A stretch of DNA of 64,000 nucleotides from JANQOH01 sp965201115 (GTDB lineage: Bacteria > Pseudomonadota > Alphaproteobacteria > UBA7887). Location of the stretch: NCBI GenBank assembly GCA_965201115.1, contig OZ241745.1:2604001-2668000 (forward strand). The letters are read 5' to 3'. The position numbers were made by a program, and so were the translations under genes. Shown piece by piece: positions 25,243 through 34,014 of the stretch (position 1 is its first letter; each line of letters starts with the position of its first letter). The notes under the pieces were generated by a model, which was given only the letters and a program-made list of their open reading frames with translations, was not told the origin of the DNA and did not search any database.

Positions 25243-25907
25243 GCGCCCCCCGGCGCCGCCGGGCCGCCGCAAACGGCGCGCCGCCCGGCGCCGACAAGAT
25301 GCGCGTCGACCTGCAAATCGTGGCGGGCATGATCGCGCCGGGCGCGCGCGTGCTCGACGTCGGCTGCGGCGACGGCGCCTTGCTGCGCCACCTGATCGCG
25401 GAAAAAGGCGTGGACGGGCGCGGGATCGAGATCGGGCGCGAAGGCGTGAAAGCCTGCATGCGCCAAGGCCTCTCGGTGGTCCAGGGCGACGCCGACGCCG
25501 ACCTCAAGGACTACCCCGACGCGGCGTTCGATTACGTCGTGCTGAGCCAGACCCTGCAGGCGACGCACAACCCGCGCGAGGTGCTGCTGCAACTGCTGCG
25601 CATCGGGCGCCGCGCGATCGTGTCGTTTCCGAATTTCGGGCATTGGCGCTGCCGCGCGCAGTTGGCTCTGACCGGGCGCATGCCGGTCACGCCGACGCTC
25701 GACAACCCCTGGTTCCGCACGCCGAACATCCATTTTTGCACGATCCGCGATTTCCTCGCCCTGTGCGCCGCCGAGGGGATCGCGGTGGAGCGCGGCCATG
25801 CGCTCGCCCCCGACGGGTCACGGCGGCGCCTTCCGGGTTTCCTCGCCAACCTGCTCGGCGACAAGGGGGTCTTCATGCTGTTGCGCGCGCCGCGGCCGCC
25901 GGCCTGA
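25239..25907 (+). CDS. metW: Methionine biosynthesis protein MetW
   Basis: A 222-residue SAM-methyltransferase-fold protein that partners MetX in many proteobacteria. It starts at a GTG overlapping the metX stop. VLDVGCGDGALLRHLIAEKG (about 33-52), YVVLSQTLQATHNPREVL and IVSFPNFGHWRCRAQLAL (about 129-146) are MetW signatures. The first 15 residues are basic and poorly conserved. Its 3' end overlaps a convergent methyltransferase gene by 35 bases. Confidence 0.94.
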   Translation: MSAPRRRRAAANGAPPGADKMRVDLQIVAGMIAPGARVLDVGCGDGALLRHLIAEKGVDGRGIEIGREGVKACMRQGLSVVQGDADADLKDYPDAAFDYVVLSQTLQATHNPREVLLQLLRIGRRAIVSFPNFGHWRCRAQLALTGRMPVTPTLDNPWFRTPNIHFCTIRDFLALCAAEGIAVERGHALAPDGSRRRLPGFLANLLGDKGVFMLLRAPRPPA

Positions 25908-26598
25908 ACGACGCCGCGGCGGGCGCGCGGCGCGCCTCCGCGGCCAGCGGGATGGCGGCGAACGCCTCCTTCTCCGCCTCGCACAGCACCGCGCCGCCGA
26001 ACGGGCGCATCCAGCGCGCGCCCAGGCGCTCCCACGCCGCCGCCAGACGGCGCCGGCTCGGCGGCGCGTGAAGCGCGAACTCGACGCGCCGCGGCGAGAA
26101 CATGTGGTCGCGCAACAGCCGCGTCAACTGCGACTGGCTGAACGGCCGCCCGTGGCCGAACGGCGTTCCCTCGATGCGCGCCCACACGCCGCGGCGGTTG
26201 GGCGCGACGGCCGCGATCCGCCCGCCGTCGGCGGTGACGCGCCAGACCTCGCGCAGCATCGGGCGGAGCCGTTCGCTCGATTCGATGGCGTGAACGAGCA
26301 GAACGCGGTCGAAAAGGTTGTCGGCCAGCGGCAGCGCGGTGTCCTCGGCGAGGAGGGCCCGCGACGGCCCCGCCGCCGGCCAGCGCGCGCCGCCCTGGAG
26401 GGCGGGCATCGCCGCGACCGTGCGCTCGGCCTCGCGCAGCGCCGGCTCCAGAAACGGCGGCCCGTAGCCCAGCGCAAGCACGCGCATGCCCGAAAGATCG
26501 GGCCAAAACGCGCGCAGCCGCCGCGCTATCGACCGTTGCGCGAACTCGCCCAGCGGCGACGCATAAAACGCGCGCAGATCGGAAATGTCCTGCCACAT
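25873..26598 (-). CDS. Class I SAM-dependent methyltransferase
   Basis: A 241-residue protein read from the ATG at 26598. MWQDISDLRAFYASPLGEFA is the typical start of an alphaproteobacterial family often found beside glyoxalase II genes. Motif I is degenerate (VLALGYGPPFLEPALREAER), while LPLADNLFDRVLLVHAIESS (about 94-113) is the post-I motif. The substrate is unknown. It ends 35 bases inside metW on the other strand, so the C-terminal tails are encoded in antiparallel overlap. Confidence 0.88.
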   Translation of the reverse strand: MWQDISDLRAFYASPLGEFAQRSIARRLRAFWPDLSGMRVLALGYGPPFLEPALREAERTVAAMPALQGGARWPAAGPSRALLAEDTALPLADNLFDRVLLVHAIESSERLRPMLREVWRVTADGGRIAAVAPNRRGVWARIEGTPFGHGRPFSQSQLTRLLRDHMFSPRRVEFALHAPPSRRRLAAAWERLGARWMRPFGGAVLCEAEKEAFAAIPLAAEARRAPAAASFRPAAAARATA

Positions 26599-26630
26599 GC
26601 CGCGCCCACGATATACCGGCCGGCCGCCGG

Positions 26631-27710
26631 TCAGAACAACGCCGGCTGCGCGCCCGGCGCCGGGGGCGGCGCGAAAGCGCTCGTGTCGAGCGCCTCCAGG
26701 CGTCTGGCGAGGTCGAAACGCCTGCATGCCGCCGCGAACCGCTGGGCGATCATGTCGGCATAGGCGCCGGTCCCGCGCTGACGGACATGAAAACGCGAAT
26801 CGTAGCGCTTGCCCCCGTGCATGCCGCGCACCAGCGCCATCGTGCGGGCGGCCTTGAGCGGCGCGTGCGCGGCCAGCCATTCCTCGAACAGGTCCGCCAC
26901 CTCGCCGGGCAGGCGCAGCACGACATAAGCCGCCTCGGTGGCCCCCGCCGCCGCCGCGGCGCGCAGTATCGCCTCGAGCTCGGCGTCGTTGAGACCCGGG
27001 ATCATGGGCGCGGCCATGACGCGCGTGGGGATGCCGGCGGCGGAAAGCGCGCGAATCGCCGCCAGACGCCGTTCCGGCGCGCTGGCGCGCGGCTCGAGCC
27101 GGTTGGCGAGGCGGCGGTCGAGCGTGGTCACGGAAATGGCGGCCCTGGCCAGCCGCCGTTCGGCCATCGGCGCCAGGATGTCGATGTCGCGCGCGATCAG
27201 CGCCGATTTCGTGACGATGGTCAGCGGATGGTTGCATTCCGCCAGCACCTCCAGAATGGCGCGCGTAATCCGCCGCTCGCGCTCGATCGGCTGGTAGGGG
27301 TCGGTATTGGTCCCCAGCGCAATGGGCGCGCAGCGATAGCCGAGCCGCGCCAGTTCCGCGCGCAGCCGCGCGGCGGCGTCGGGCTTTGCGAACAGCCGCG
27401 ATTCGAAATCCTGCCCCGGCGACAGGCCCAGGTAAGCGTGCGACGGGCGCGCATAGCAATAGGCGCAACCGTGTTCGCAGCCGCGATAGGGGTTGATCGA
27501 GCGGTCGAACCCCAAGTCGGGCGATTCGTTGCGCGCGATCACCGTGCGGGCCGAATCCACGCCCACGGTCGTCGCGAGCGGCGGCAGCGGCTCGTCGAGC
27601 CCGCCCCAGCCGTCATCCTCGGCCGCGCGCGCCGCGGCCTCGTACCGCCCCGCGCGGTTCGTGACCGCCCCCCGCCCCTTGCGCAGCTCCCGCATCGCGT
27701 TCCCGGACAT
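26631..27710 (-). CDS. PA0069-family radical SAM protein
   Basis: A 359-residue radical SAM enzyme. The [4Fe-4S] motif is CEHGCAYCYAR (C-x3-C-x2-C, about 77-87), inside INPYRGCEHGCAYCYARPSH, and ALGTNTDPYQPIERERRITR (about 128-147) is also diagnostic for the PA0069/Rv2578c group, related to spore photoproduct lyase. The reaction is not established for the family. ATG at 27710 is chosen; a second ATG lies five codons downstream. It ends 33 bases before the convergently oriented methyltransferase start region on the same strand. Confidence 0.93.
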   Translation of the reverse strand: MSGNAMRELRKGRGAVTNRAGRYEAAARAAEDDGWGGLDEPLPPLATTVGVDSARTVIARNESPDLGFDRSINPYRGCEHGCAYCYARPSHAYLGLSPGQDFESRLFAKPDAAARLRAELARLGYRCAPIALGTNTDPYQPIERERRITRAILEVLAECNHPLTIVTKSALIARDIDILAPMAERRLARAAISVTTLDRRLANRLEPRASAPERRLAAIRALSAAGIPTRVMAAPMIPGLNDAELEAILRAAAAAGATEAAYVVLRLPGEVADLFEEWLAAHAPLKAARTMALVRGMHGGKRYDSRFHVRQRGTGAYADMIAQRFAAACRRFDLARRLEALDTSAFAPPPAPGAQPALF

Positions 27711-27993
27711 GCCGCCATCGTACCCCCTTCCGCGGAACGCTTCAAGCACGATAATCTCGCCGCGCGCATGTTGCGGCGCACCGCGGCCGCCGAACGATCG
27801 CGAGAGCCGCGGCAAGGCGCGGTATGCGACCGGAACGCGGCGCCTCGGCCGGATGCACTGCGCGGCCATCCGGCCGGTTCGAGACTTGCGCGGGCCGCGG
27901 CGTCGGGGCAATATCGCGCGCGCGCGAGTTGCCGCGACGCCATTCGGCGAGCCGTTCGGCATTGGCGGCGCAATCGGCGCGAGGAACCGGTAC

Positions 27994-29277
27994 ATGACAA
28001 ACTATCTGTATTTCGGCGACTGCCTTGAAGTCCTGAGGGAAGAGGTCGGCGACGAGTCCGTGAACCTCATATATCTCGATCCTCCTTTCAACTCCAAACG
28101 CCTGTACAATGCCTTTATCGGCGGCGCACAATGGGTTGCATTCAACGATACGTGGCGTTGGCACGAGGCGGTCGACGACTTCCACGAGGTCGCCGGCGAC
28201 AATCGCACTGCCGGCCCGATGGAAGGCTTGCGCCGCGTTCTCGGCGAGGGGCCGGAACTGGCCTATCTCGCCTATATGGCAAGGCGGCTGATTGAGTGCC
28301 GGCGTGTCCTGGCGCCAACCGGGTCCATCTATCTGCATTGCGACCCGACCATGAGCCATTACCTGAAAGTGGCGATGGATGGAGTGTTCGGACGCGCCAA
28401 CTTTCGTAACGAAGTGATATGGAGATACGGCCTGGGAGGTTCGTCGCCGAGGCTTTGGTCGAGAAAACACGATATCCTGCTGTTTTATACGAAGACCGGC
28501 AAGTGGCATTTCGACAAACCGACGGAGCCGGCCACCTCGAACATGATGGCGGGCGAATCGAAAGGCATGCGCGATGTATGGGTCGATATTCCAACCATCA
28601 ACAACATGGCCGCGGAACGGATGGGATATCCGACGCAGAAGCCGCTCGCGCTGCTGGAGAGGGTTGTGGAAGCAAGCAGCAGGGAGGGCGATCTCGTGCT
28701 CGATCCCTTCTGCGGCTGCGGCACTACCATTCACGCCGCGCAGAACCTGCGGCGCCGGTGGATAGGCATCGACATATGCGTTAACGCCTGCAAGGTAATC
28801 GAGAAACGTTTGAGAAGTAAATTCGACCACATATGGGATGACGTAGAATTCATCGGCATGCCGAAAACCGGCGAAGATGCGAAAACCCTTGCGAAGATCG
28901 ACAAATTTCGCTTTGAGCGGTGGGCGGCCGCGCTGGTGGACGGCATGGAAGCGAACGCAAGGCAGCGCGGAGACAAGGGAATCGACGGGCGCGGGCGGAT
29001 TGCGATTCGAAAAGGAAAATTTGTGGATATCGTATCGCAAGTGAAAGGAGGAAAAACAGGGCCGGGCGACGTGCAGGCGTTCAACGGAGCGCGGCAACAG
29101 GCCGGCGCCGATATGGGAATCTTCATTTGCTTCGAGGACCGAGTGACGCGGGGAATGCGCAACGCAGCCGCCGGCGCCGGTCGGTTCATGGGCGTCCCGA
29201 CCATACAGATATACACGATAGAAGATTTTTTCGCCGGACGAGCGCCCGCCGCGCCCAATATCCGCAAGGGTAGATGA
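27994..29277 (+). CDS. DNA methyltransferase fused to an Mrr-like restriction endonuclease domain
   Basis: A 427-residue protein that combines both activities of a restriction-modification system. Residues 1-265 form a beta-class N6-adenine-type methyltransferase: YLDPPFNSKRLYNAF (catalytic DPPF at 29-32) and DPFCGCGTTIHAAQNL from residue 237. Residues about 300-415 look like an Mrr-type nuclease: GDKGIDGRG (D327, D331) followed by VSQVKGGKTGPGDVQAF with Q349-x-K351, then MGIFICFEDRVTRGM. QxK replaces ExK, as is usual in Mrr proteins. GAGGAACC precedes the ATG. It ends 25 bases from the convergent membrane-protein gene. GC is lower than in the flanking housekeeping genes, which suggests transfer. 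Confidence 0.88.
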   Translation: MTNYLYFGDCLEVLREEVGDESVNLIYLDPPFNSKRLYNAFIGGAQWVAFNDTWRWHEAVDDFHEVAGDNRTAGPMEGLRRVLGEGPELAYLAYMARRLIECRRVLAPTGSIYLHCDPTMSHYLKVAMDGVFGRANFRNEVIWRYGLGGSSPRLWSRKHDILLFYTKTGKWHFDKPTEPATSNMMAGESKGMRDVWVDIPTINNMAAERMGYPTQKPLALLERVVEASSREGDLVLDPFCGCGTTIHAAQNLRRRWIGIDICVNACKVIEKRLRSKFDHIWDDVEFIGMPKTGEDAKTLAKIDKFRFERWAAALVDGMEANARQRGDKGIDGRGRIAIRKGKFVDIVSQVKGGKTGPGDVQAFNGARQQAGADMGIFICFEDRVTRGMRNAAAGAGRFMGVPTIQIYTIEDFFAGRAPAAPNIRKGR

Positions 29278-29302
29278 CCGGGCCGTCGCAGCCGAGTTCC
29301 GA

Positions 29303-30331
29303 CTAACTTGTATTATCGGTTCCGGATTTTCTGTCTATGCTGCGTATCAATTCGAGAATACGCGAACCGCCTTGCTTATCGGATACGTGTTTGCCGATGA
29401 AACCGCTTGGAACATTTTCGTAAACGGCGCGGGCGGCTTCGAGAACGACCGCATCCTTGGACACTTCATCGGAAGCCGCTTGCCGGAACGCTTGCAGGGT
29501 TTGTAAACTGATGGCTCTGTGTTTGTTTACATTTGCCAAATGCATGTTGGCGAGGGAGATACGCCCGGACCATATCGCCGCGTAGAACAGCACGGAAATC
29601 GTGATCAGGCGACCGCCAAGTCGATACACGGCTTCGTAAATACTCTTGGGCTCCTCAATCGACACGCCCAACATCAACGATCCGGACAGAATCAAGGCAA
29701 GCGCCGCAAAAACGCCCGCCGGCCAAAGCCACGTCTTGCTTCTTTTTTCGACAACGGCTGCTTCCTGGCGAAATTCATGTGTAAACTCAGCGGCCCCTGC
29801 CTTGCCGGCCGCCGCTCTTGCGGCCTCGACGGCGGCTTCTATATCTTTCAATCCTTTTTCGCTCACCTGTTTGGTATCTTGAAGTATCTTGGTAGCCTCT
29901 CCGCCGATACGCTTCATGACGGCGGACCAGTTCTCCATTTGCCCGGACTGAAGCGCCAATAACGGCAGCCAAAGCCCGATGTAGGAGACGATTTGGTGGT
30001 ACGTGTTTCGGAAATTATTGGCTATAGAATCGCGGGCCGACGTAGGATCCCCCACCAGGCTAAAGGCTTCGATTTGTCCGAAAATCTCTCTGATATTTAC
30101 CATACAGCTCGTTGCATTGGAAACGGCGTCATCCGGAACTATGCGTACCGAGGCGGTCCGCAGTTCGCCAGCCAGCCAGAAAACACCGTCTATTTCGCTC
30201 TCGATCTGGCGAAAATCGATCTCTCCCCAACTCTGCCGCGATATAAATCGATCCCTCTGTTCAGATATCGCGGTAATGTTATCGCACGCTTCCTCGAAAT
30301 TTTTCCTCAATGCCGATGCCTGGTCATCCAT
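29303..30331 (-). CDS. Membrane protein with coiled-coil N-terminus, unknown function
   Basis: A 342-residue protein with no family I can name. Residues 1-130 are helical and mixed charge, about 140-190 predict a coiled coil (ILQDTKQVSEKGLKDIEAAV), and two hydrophobic segments follow (TWLWPAGVFAALALILSGSL about 204-223; LITISVLFYAAIWSGRI about 249-265). The C-terminus is again helical and soluble. The layout suggests a paired-helix inner-membrane anchor with large cytoplasmic ends. Composition is AT-richer than the genome, and it faces the methyltransferase-Mrr gene tail to tail, 25 bases apart. A poly-G tract (30474-30486) lies about 143 bases upstream. Confidence 0.72.
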   Translation of the reverse strand: MDDQASALRKNFEEACDNITAISEQRDRFISRQSWGEIDFRQIESEIDGVFWLAGELRTASVRIVPDDAVSNATSCMVNIREIFGQIEAFSLVGDPTSARDSIANNFRNTYHQIVSYIGLWLPLLALQSGQMENWSAVMKRIGGEATKILQDTKQVSEKGLKDIEAAVEAARAAAGKAGAAEFTHEFRQEAAVVEKRSKTWLWPAGVFAALALILSGSLMLGVSIEEPKSIYEAVYRLGGRLITISVLFYAAIWSGRISLANMHLANVNKHRAISLQTLQAFRQAASDEVSKDAVVLEAARAVYENVPSGFIGKHVSDKQGGSRILELIRSIDRKSGTDNTS

Positions 30332-30896
30332 TTTACTGTCTCCTCGTCATGTTGCGCCCCGATCGCGGGTTTGCGGCGCCGGTTGCCTCTGTTCGGCAGC
30401 GCCGCCACGGTAAAGGTAGTGTGTGGCGCGCGGCGGCGCAAGGGGGCCGTTCCCACTCTGCCAAATTTTTTTTCGGGGGGGGGGGGAGCGTGAGCCCCGT
30501 TGCGCCGAACAGATGGGGCGGCGCAACGGGCGCCGCCGGTCCGGGCGCATGCGGCGGGGCGCACATGGGCGCCAAGGCAAGGCGTCCACATGCATCGGAA
30601 CCGAGGGCGCGCCGGTCACGAACAGGCAGCCAGTGGGCGCGGCGGCGATTTCGCTCGCCGGCGCACGCCTGCCGACCGTGGCGCGTTCGTGTCGCGAACT
30701 CGGATGGCGACCCGCCGCGCAGGGCGGAACGGCGTCGTTCGGCGCCAGCCCGGCGATAGGCGGTAATCGGCGGCGAAGAGTTCCGGGCGGCTGTCGAGGA
30801 GGCCGGATTCGCGGAGGGCGGAGAGCCCGCGCCCGGGGCTTTAATTAATGCCAAGGGTCGCTGACGTGGGCCGTTCGGGGAGCGCCGCCCGGGAGC
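30332..30896. other. Gene-free interval with a poly-G tract and a possible gene relic
   Basis: No intact gene. Eight T, one C and 13 G occur in a row at 30465-30486. On the minus strand around 30740-30850 a short stretch reads like protein (LSALRESGLLDSRPELFAAD, then YRLSPGWRRT) but has no start, stop context or partner, so it may be the remains of a gene. An AT island TTTAATTAAT is at 30840-30849. The promoter of the membrane-protein gene should lie here. Confidence 0.45.
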
Positions 30897-31064
30897 GTAA
30901 CCCGGCCGAAAGCGGGGCTTGGGCGCCGGGCATCCTGCCCGCGCGTTTCCGCGGGGCGCGCTGTTGCCGGGGAGCCGCGGTCATCGCGCCTTGCCGGCCA
31001 CTGTTCGCGATCATCCGGGCGTGCGGGCGAGACGCCCGCGCGCCCAAGCCCCGCCTTCGGCCGG
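30897..31064. repeat. REP-like GC-rich repeat, paired inverted copies
   Basis: A reverse copy (GGGCATCCTGCCCGCGCGTT around 30938-30957) and a forward copy (GTGCGGGCGAGACGCCCGCG around 31020-31039), the latter followed by AAGCCCCGCCTTCGGC. The arrangement matches the pairs at 4.1 and 38.4 kb. Confidence 0.7.
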
Positions 31065-31233
31065 GTTGCCGCGAGTCGACATCGATAGCCCTCGGTATAA
31101 ATCGGGCTGTTGCGGCGGCTTCCGCGAAAGCGCACACATGCCGAAGAGACGCCTTGCCGCCGTTTCGTACGCCGAAGCGGACGCGGCGGTCGAGGCGGCC
31201 CGCGCCTTCGGCGCCGGCGGTGTTTATGGCGCT

Positions 31234-31272
31234 CTTGCCCCGGTTTATCGGTTTTCGATCAACCGGGGCAAG
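31234..31272. repeat. Near-perfect 39-nt palindrome upstream of proS
   Basis: CTTGCCCCGGTT and AACCGGGGCAAG form a 12-bp stem. Inside, one mismatch is followed by ATCG-GTTTT-CGAT, another 4-bp stem with a 5-nt loop. It lies 108 bases before the proS start. It could be a terminator-like or regulatory hairpin or a protein-binding site; no T run follows. Confidence 0.65.
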
Positions 31273-31380
31273 CGCGCCATAAGCGGGCGTTGGCGGCGGT
31301 TGCCGGGGGCGGCGGGGGCGCGTAGGATGGGGCGCGTTTCCGGCCGTCCGCCGACGGCGCAGACAGCGGAGCTCCGCGGC

Positions 31381-32712
31381 ATGACCCAAGCGCCCCTTGC
31401 GCGGCTTTCGCGCTATTTTTTGCCGACGCTGAAGGAAGACCCCGCCGAGGCGCAGACCGCGTCGCATCGGCTGATGCTGCGCGCGGGGATGATCCGGCAG
31501 TCCAGCGCGGGCATATACAGCTGGCTGCCGTTCGGCCATGCCGCGCTGCGCAATGTCGAGGCCATTGTGCGCGACGAGATGAACGCGGCGGGGTGCCAGG
31601 AAATCCTCATGCCGGCGATCCAGCCCGCCGAACTGTGGCGCGAAAGCGGGCGCTACGACGATTACGGGCGTGAAATGCTGCGCATAACCGACCGCCACGG
31701 GCGCGACATGCTGTTCGGCCCCACACACGAGGAGGTGGTGACCGACATCTTCCGCCGCACCGTGCATAGCTACCGCGACCTGCCGCGGAACCTTTACCAG
31801 ATACAGTGGAAGTTCCGCGACGAGGCGCGTCCGCGCTTCGGCGCGATGCGCGGGCGGGAGTTCCTGATGAAGGACAACTATTCGTTCGATCTCGATCGCG
31901 CGGGGGCGCGGCGCTCGTACAACCGCATGTTCGTGGCGTATTTGCGCACGTTCGCGCGGCTCGGCCTGAAGGCGGTTCCGGTGCGCGCCGACGCCGGCCC
32001 CATCGGCGGCGACATGAGCCACGAGTTCTCGATTTTGGCGGAGACCGGCGAGAGCGCGATCCGCTGCGATTCGCGCCTGCTCGATCTCGAGGTCGGCGAC
32101 GCGGACTACGATTCCGATCTCCAGCCCACGGTCGATCGCTACACGGCGCTCTACGCCGCCACCGACGAACGCCACGACGCCGAAGCCTTTGCGGCGCTGC
32201 CGCCGGAGCGCCGCATCGAGGCGCGCGGCATCGAGGTCGGCCACATTTTCTACTTCGGAACGAAGTATTCCGAGGCGCTCGGCGCGCATGTGGCGGGGCC
32301 GGACGGGCGCCCCGCCGCCGTGGAAATGGGTTCCTACGGCATCGGCGTGTCGCGCCTTGTCGGCGCGATCATCGAGGCGTCGCACGACAAGGCGGGGATC
32401 GTGTGGCCCGAGAGCGTGGCGCCGTTCCGCGCCTGCGTCATCGATCTCAAGCCCTCGGACCCGGCCTGCGCCGAGGCGTCGGAGCGGCTGGCGCGGCAGC
32501 TGGCCGCGGCCGGGGTTTCGGTTCTGCTCGACGATCGCGGCGAGCGGGCGGGCGTGAAGTTCGCGACGGCGGAGCTGATCGGCTTGCCGTGGCAGCTGGT
32601 CGTCGGCCCGCGCGGCCTTGGCGCGGGGGAGGTGGAGTTGCGCCGCCGCGGGGGCGGCGCGCCGCCGCGGAGCCTGCCCCTCGACTCCGCCGCGGCGTTC
32701 GTGGCCGGTTGA
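31381..32712 (+). CDS. proS: Prolyl-tRNA synthetase (short, alphaproteobacterial form)
   Basis: A 443-residue class II aminoacyl-tRNA synthetase. Motif 1 region: LPFGHAALRNVEAIVRDEMN (about 47-66); motif 2: QIQWKFRDEARPRFGAMRGR (about 139-158); motif 3: MGSYGIGVSRLVGAIIE (about 315-331); the C-terminal anticodon-binding domain follows. The roughly 180-residue editing insertion of long bacterial ProRS is absent, as usual in alphaproteobacteria. ATG at 31381 is used; the frame is open upstream but that part is repeat-like. It is followed after 33 bases by lolC. Confidence 0.95.
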   Translation: MTQAPLARLSRYFLPTLKEDPAEAQTASHRLMLRAGMIRQSSAGIYSWLPFGHAALRNVEAIVRDEMNAAGCQEILMPAIQPAELWRESGRYDDYGREMLRITDRHGRDMLFGPTHEEVVTDIFRRTVHSYRDLPRNLYQIQWKFRDEARPRFGAMRGREFLMKDNYSFDLDRAGARRSYNRMFVAYLRTFARLGLKAVPVRADAGPIGGDMSHEFSILAETGESAIRCDSRLLDLEVGDADYDSDLQPTVDRYTALYAATDERHDAEAFAALPPERRIEARGIEVGHIFYFGTKYSEALGAHVAGPDGRPAAVEMGSYGIGVSRLVGAIIEASHDKAGIVWPESVAPFRACVIDLKPSDPACAEASERLARQLAAAGVSVLLDDRGERAGVKFATAELIGLPWQLVVGPRGLGAGEVELRRRGGGAPPRSLPLDSAAAFVAG

Positions 32713-32745
32713 CCGCGGCGCGCGCGCGTTCCGCCGGCGCCGGCC

Positions 32746-33999
32746 GTGTTTTCCGCTTTCGAGCGCTGGGTCGCGTGGCGCTATTTGCGCGCGCGGCGGC
32801 GCGAGGGGTTCATCTCGGTCGTCGCGGGGTTTTCGCTGATCGGCATCGCGCTCGGCGTCGGCGTGCTGATTACCGTGATGTCGGTGATGAACGGGTTTCG
32901 CGTCGAGCTGCTGGGCCGGCTGCTCGGCATTAACGGCCATGTGACCGTGCAGGCGGCGCGGCCCGGCGAGGGCATCCCCGCCTACGGCGCGCTGGCCGGC
33001 GAGATACTCGCGCTGGAGGGCGTTACGCAGGTTACGCCGCTGATCGAGTCTCCGGTGATGATTACGGCCGCGCGCGCGGCGGGGGGCGCGCTGGCGCGCG
33101 GCATCTCGAAAGCCGGCTTGGAGGCGCGCGCGGCGCTGGCGGAGGGCATAGACCAGCCCGGCGCGCGGGCGCAGTTCGGCGAGCGCGACGGCGTTCTGCT
33201 CGGGCGCCGCCTGGCGCGGCAGATCGGCGCCGAGCCGGGCGGCTCGGTGACGCTTGTCGCGCCGCAAAGCCGCGCCACGGTGGTGGGGCACGTCCCGCGC
33301 GCGCGCGCCTATCCGGTGCTCGGCACGTTCAGCCTCGACATGTCGGAATACGACCGTCTGCTGGTGCTGATGCCGCTCGATCGCGCGCAGACGCATTTCC
33401 GGCTGCCCGGCCGCGCCAGCCAGATCGAGGTATTCGTGGACGACGCGGAGGCCGCCGATCTCGCGGCGCTGGAGATCGGCGCGGTCGCCGGCGATCGCGG
33501 GCGCGCCTCGCCGTGGCAGGCGCGGTTCAGCCACCTCAGCAACGCGCTGGCGGTGGAGCGCAACGTGATGTTTCTGATTCTGACGCTGATCATTCTCATC
33601 GCGGCGTTCAATATCGTCGCCAGCTTGGTGATGCTGGTCCACGACAAGGGCCGGGGGATCGCCATCCTGCGCACGATGGGCGCGCCGCGCGCGGCGGTCA
33701 TGCGCATATTCGTGCTGGCGGGCGCGGCCATCGGCGCGGCGGGCACGGCCGCCGGGCTGGCGCTCGGGCTGGCGTTCACGCTGAACATCCAGGCGATCCA
33801 GGAGTTCGTGGAGCGCGTGTTGGGCGCGGAAACCTTCGCGCCGGAAATCTACTATCTCACGCGGCTGCCGGCGGTTGTGGACCCGGGCGAGGTGGTCACG
33901 ATCGGCGCGATGAGCCTGGCGCTGTCGTTCGCCGCGACCGTGTATCCCGCGTGGCGCGCGGCGCGCCTGGACCCGGTCGAGGCGCTGCGGCATGAGTGA
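32746..33999 (+). CDS. lolC: Lipoprotein-releasing ABC transporter permease LolC/LolE
   Basis: A 417-residue inner-membrane protein of typical length, with a GTG start. The first helix region is GFSLIGIALGVGVLITVMSV, followed by a large periplasmic domain (about 45-265) and three more helices. The FtsX-type coupling region FNIVASLVMLVHDKGRGIAI with LRTMGAPRAAVMRIFVLAGA (about 286-325) contacts the ATPase. With LolD it releases outer-membrane lipoproteins to LolA. Only one permease gene is present, as in alphaproteobacteria that use a homodimeric (LolF-like) form. Confidence 0.94.
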   Translation: MFSAFERWVAWRYLRARRREGFISVVAGFSLIGIALGVGVLITVMSVMNGFRVELLGRLLGINGHVTVQAARPGEGIPAYGALAGEILALEGVTQVTPLIESPVMITAARAAGGALARGISKAGLEARAALAEGIDQPGARAQFGERDGVLLGRRLARQIGAEPGGSVTLVAPQSRATVVGHVPRARAYPVLGTFSLDMSEYDRLLVLMPLDRAQTHFRLPGRASQIEVFVDDAEAADLAALEIGAVAGDRGRASPWQARFSHLSNALAVERNVMFLILTLIILIAAFNIVASLVMLVHDKGRGIAILRTMGAPRAAVMRIFVLAGAAIGAAGTAAGLALGLAFTLNIQAIQEFVERVLGAETFAPEIYYLTRLPAVVDPGEVVTIGAMSLALSFAATVYPAWRAARLDPVEALRHE

Positions 34000-34014
34000 C
34001 GCGGGCGCGGCGCC

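Noticed and set aside
30500..30680. Possible small structured RNA in the gap upstream of the membrane protein
   Set aside because: I compared it by eye with 4.5S RNA, tmRNA and 6S RNA and found none of their conserved motifs.
30333..30854. A 173-codon minus-strand ORF
   Set aside because: It spans the poly-G tract, has low-complexity composition and no recognisable domain. Only a short protein-like stretch in another frame near 30.8 kb was noted.
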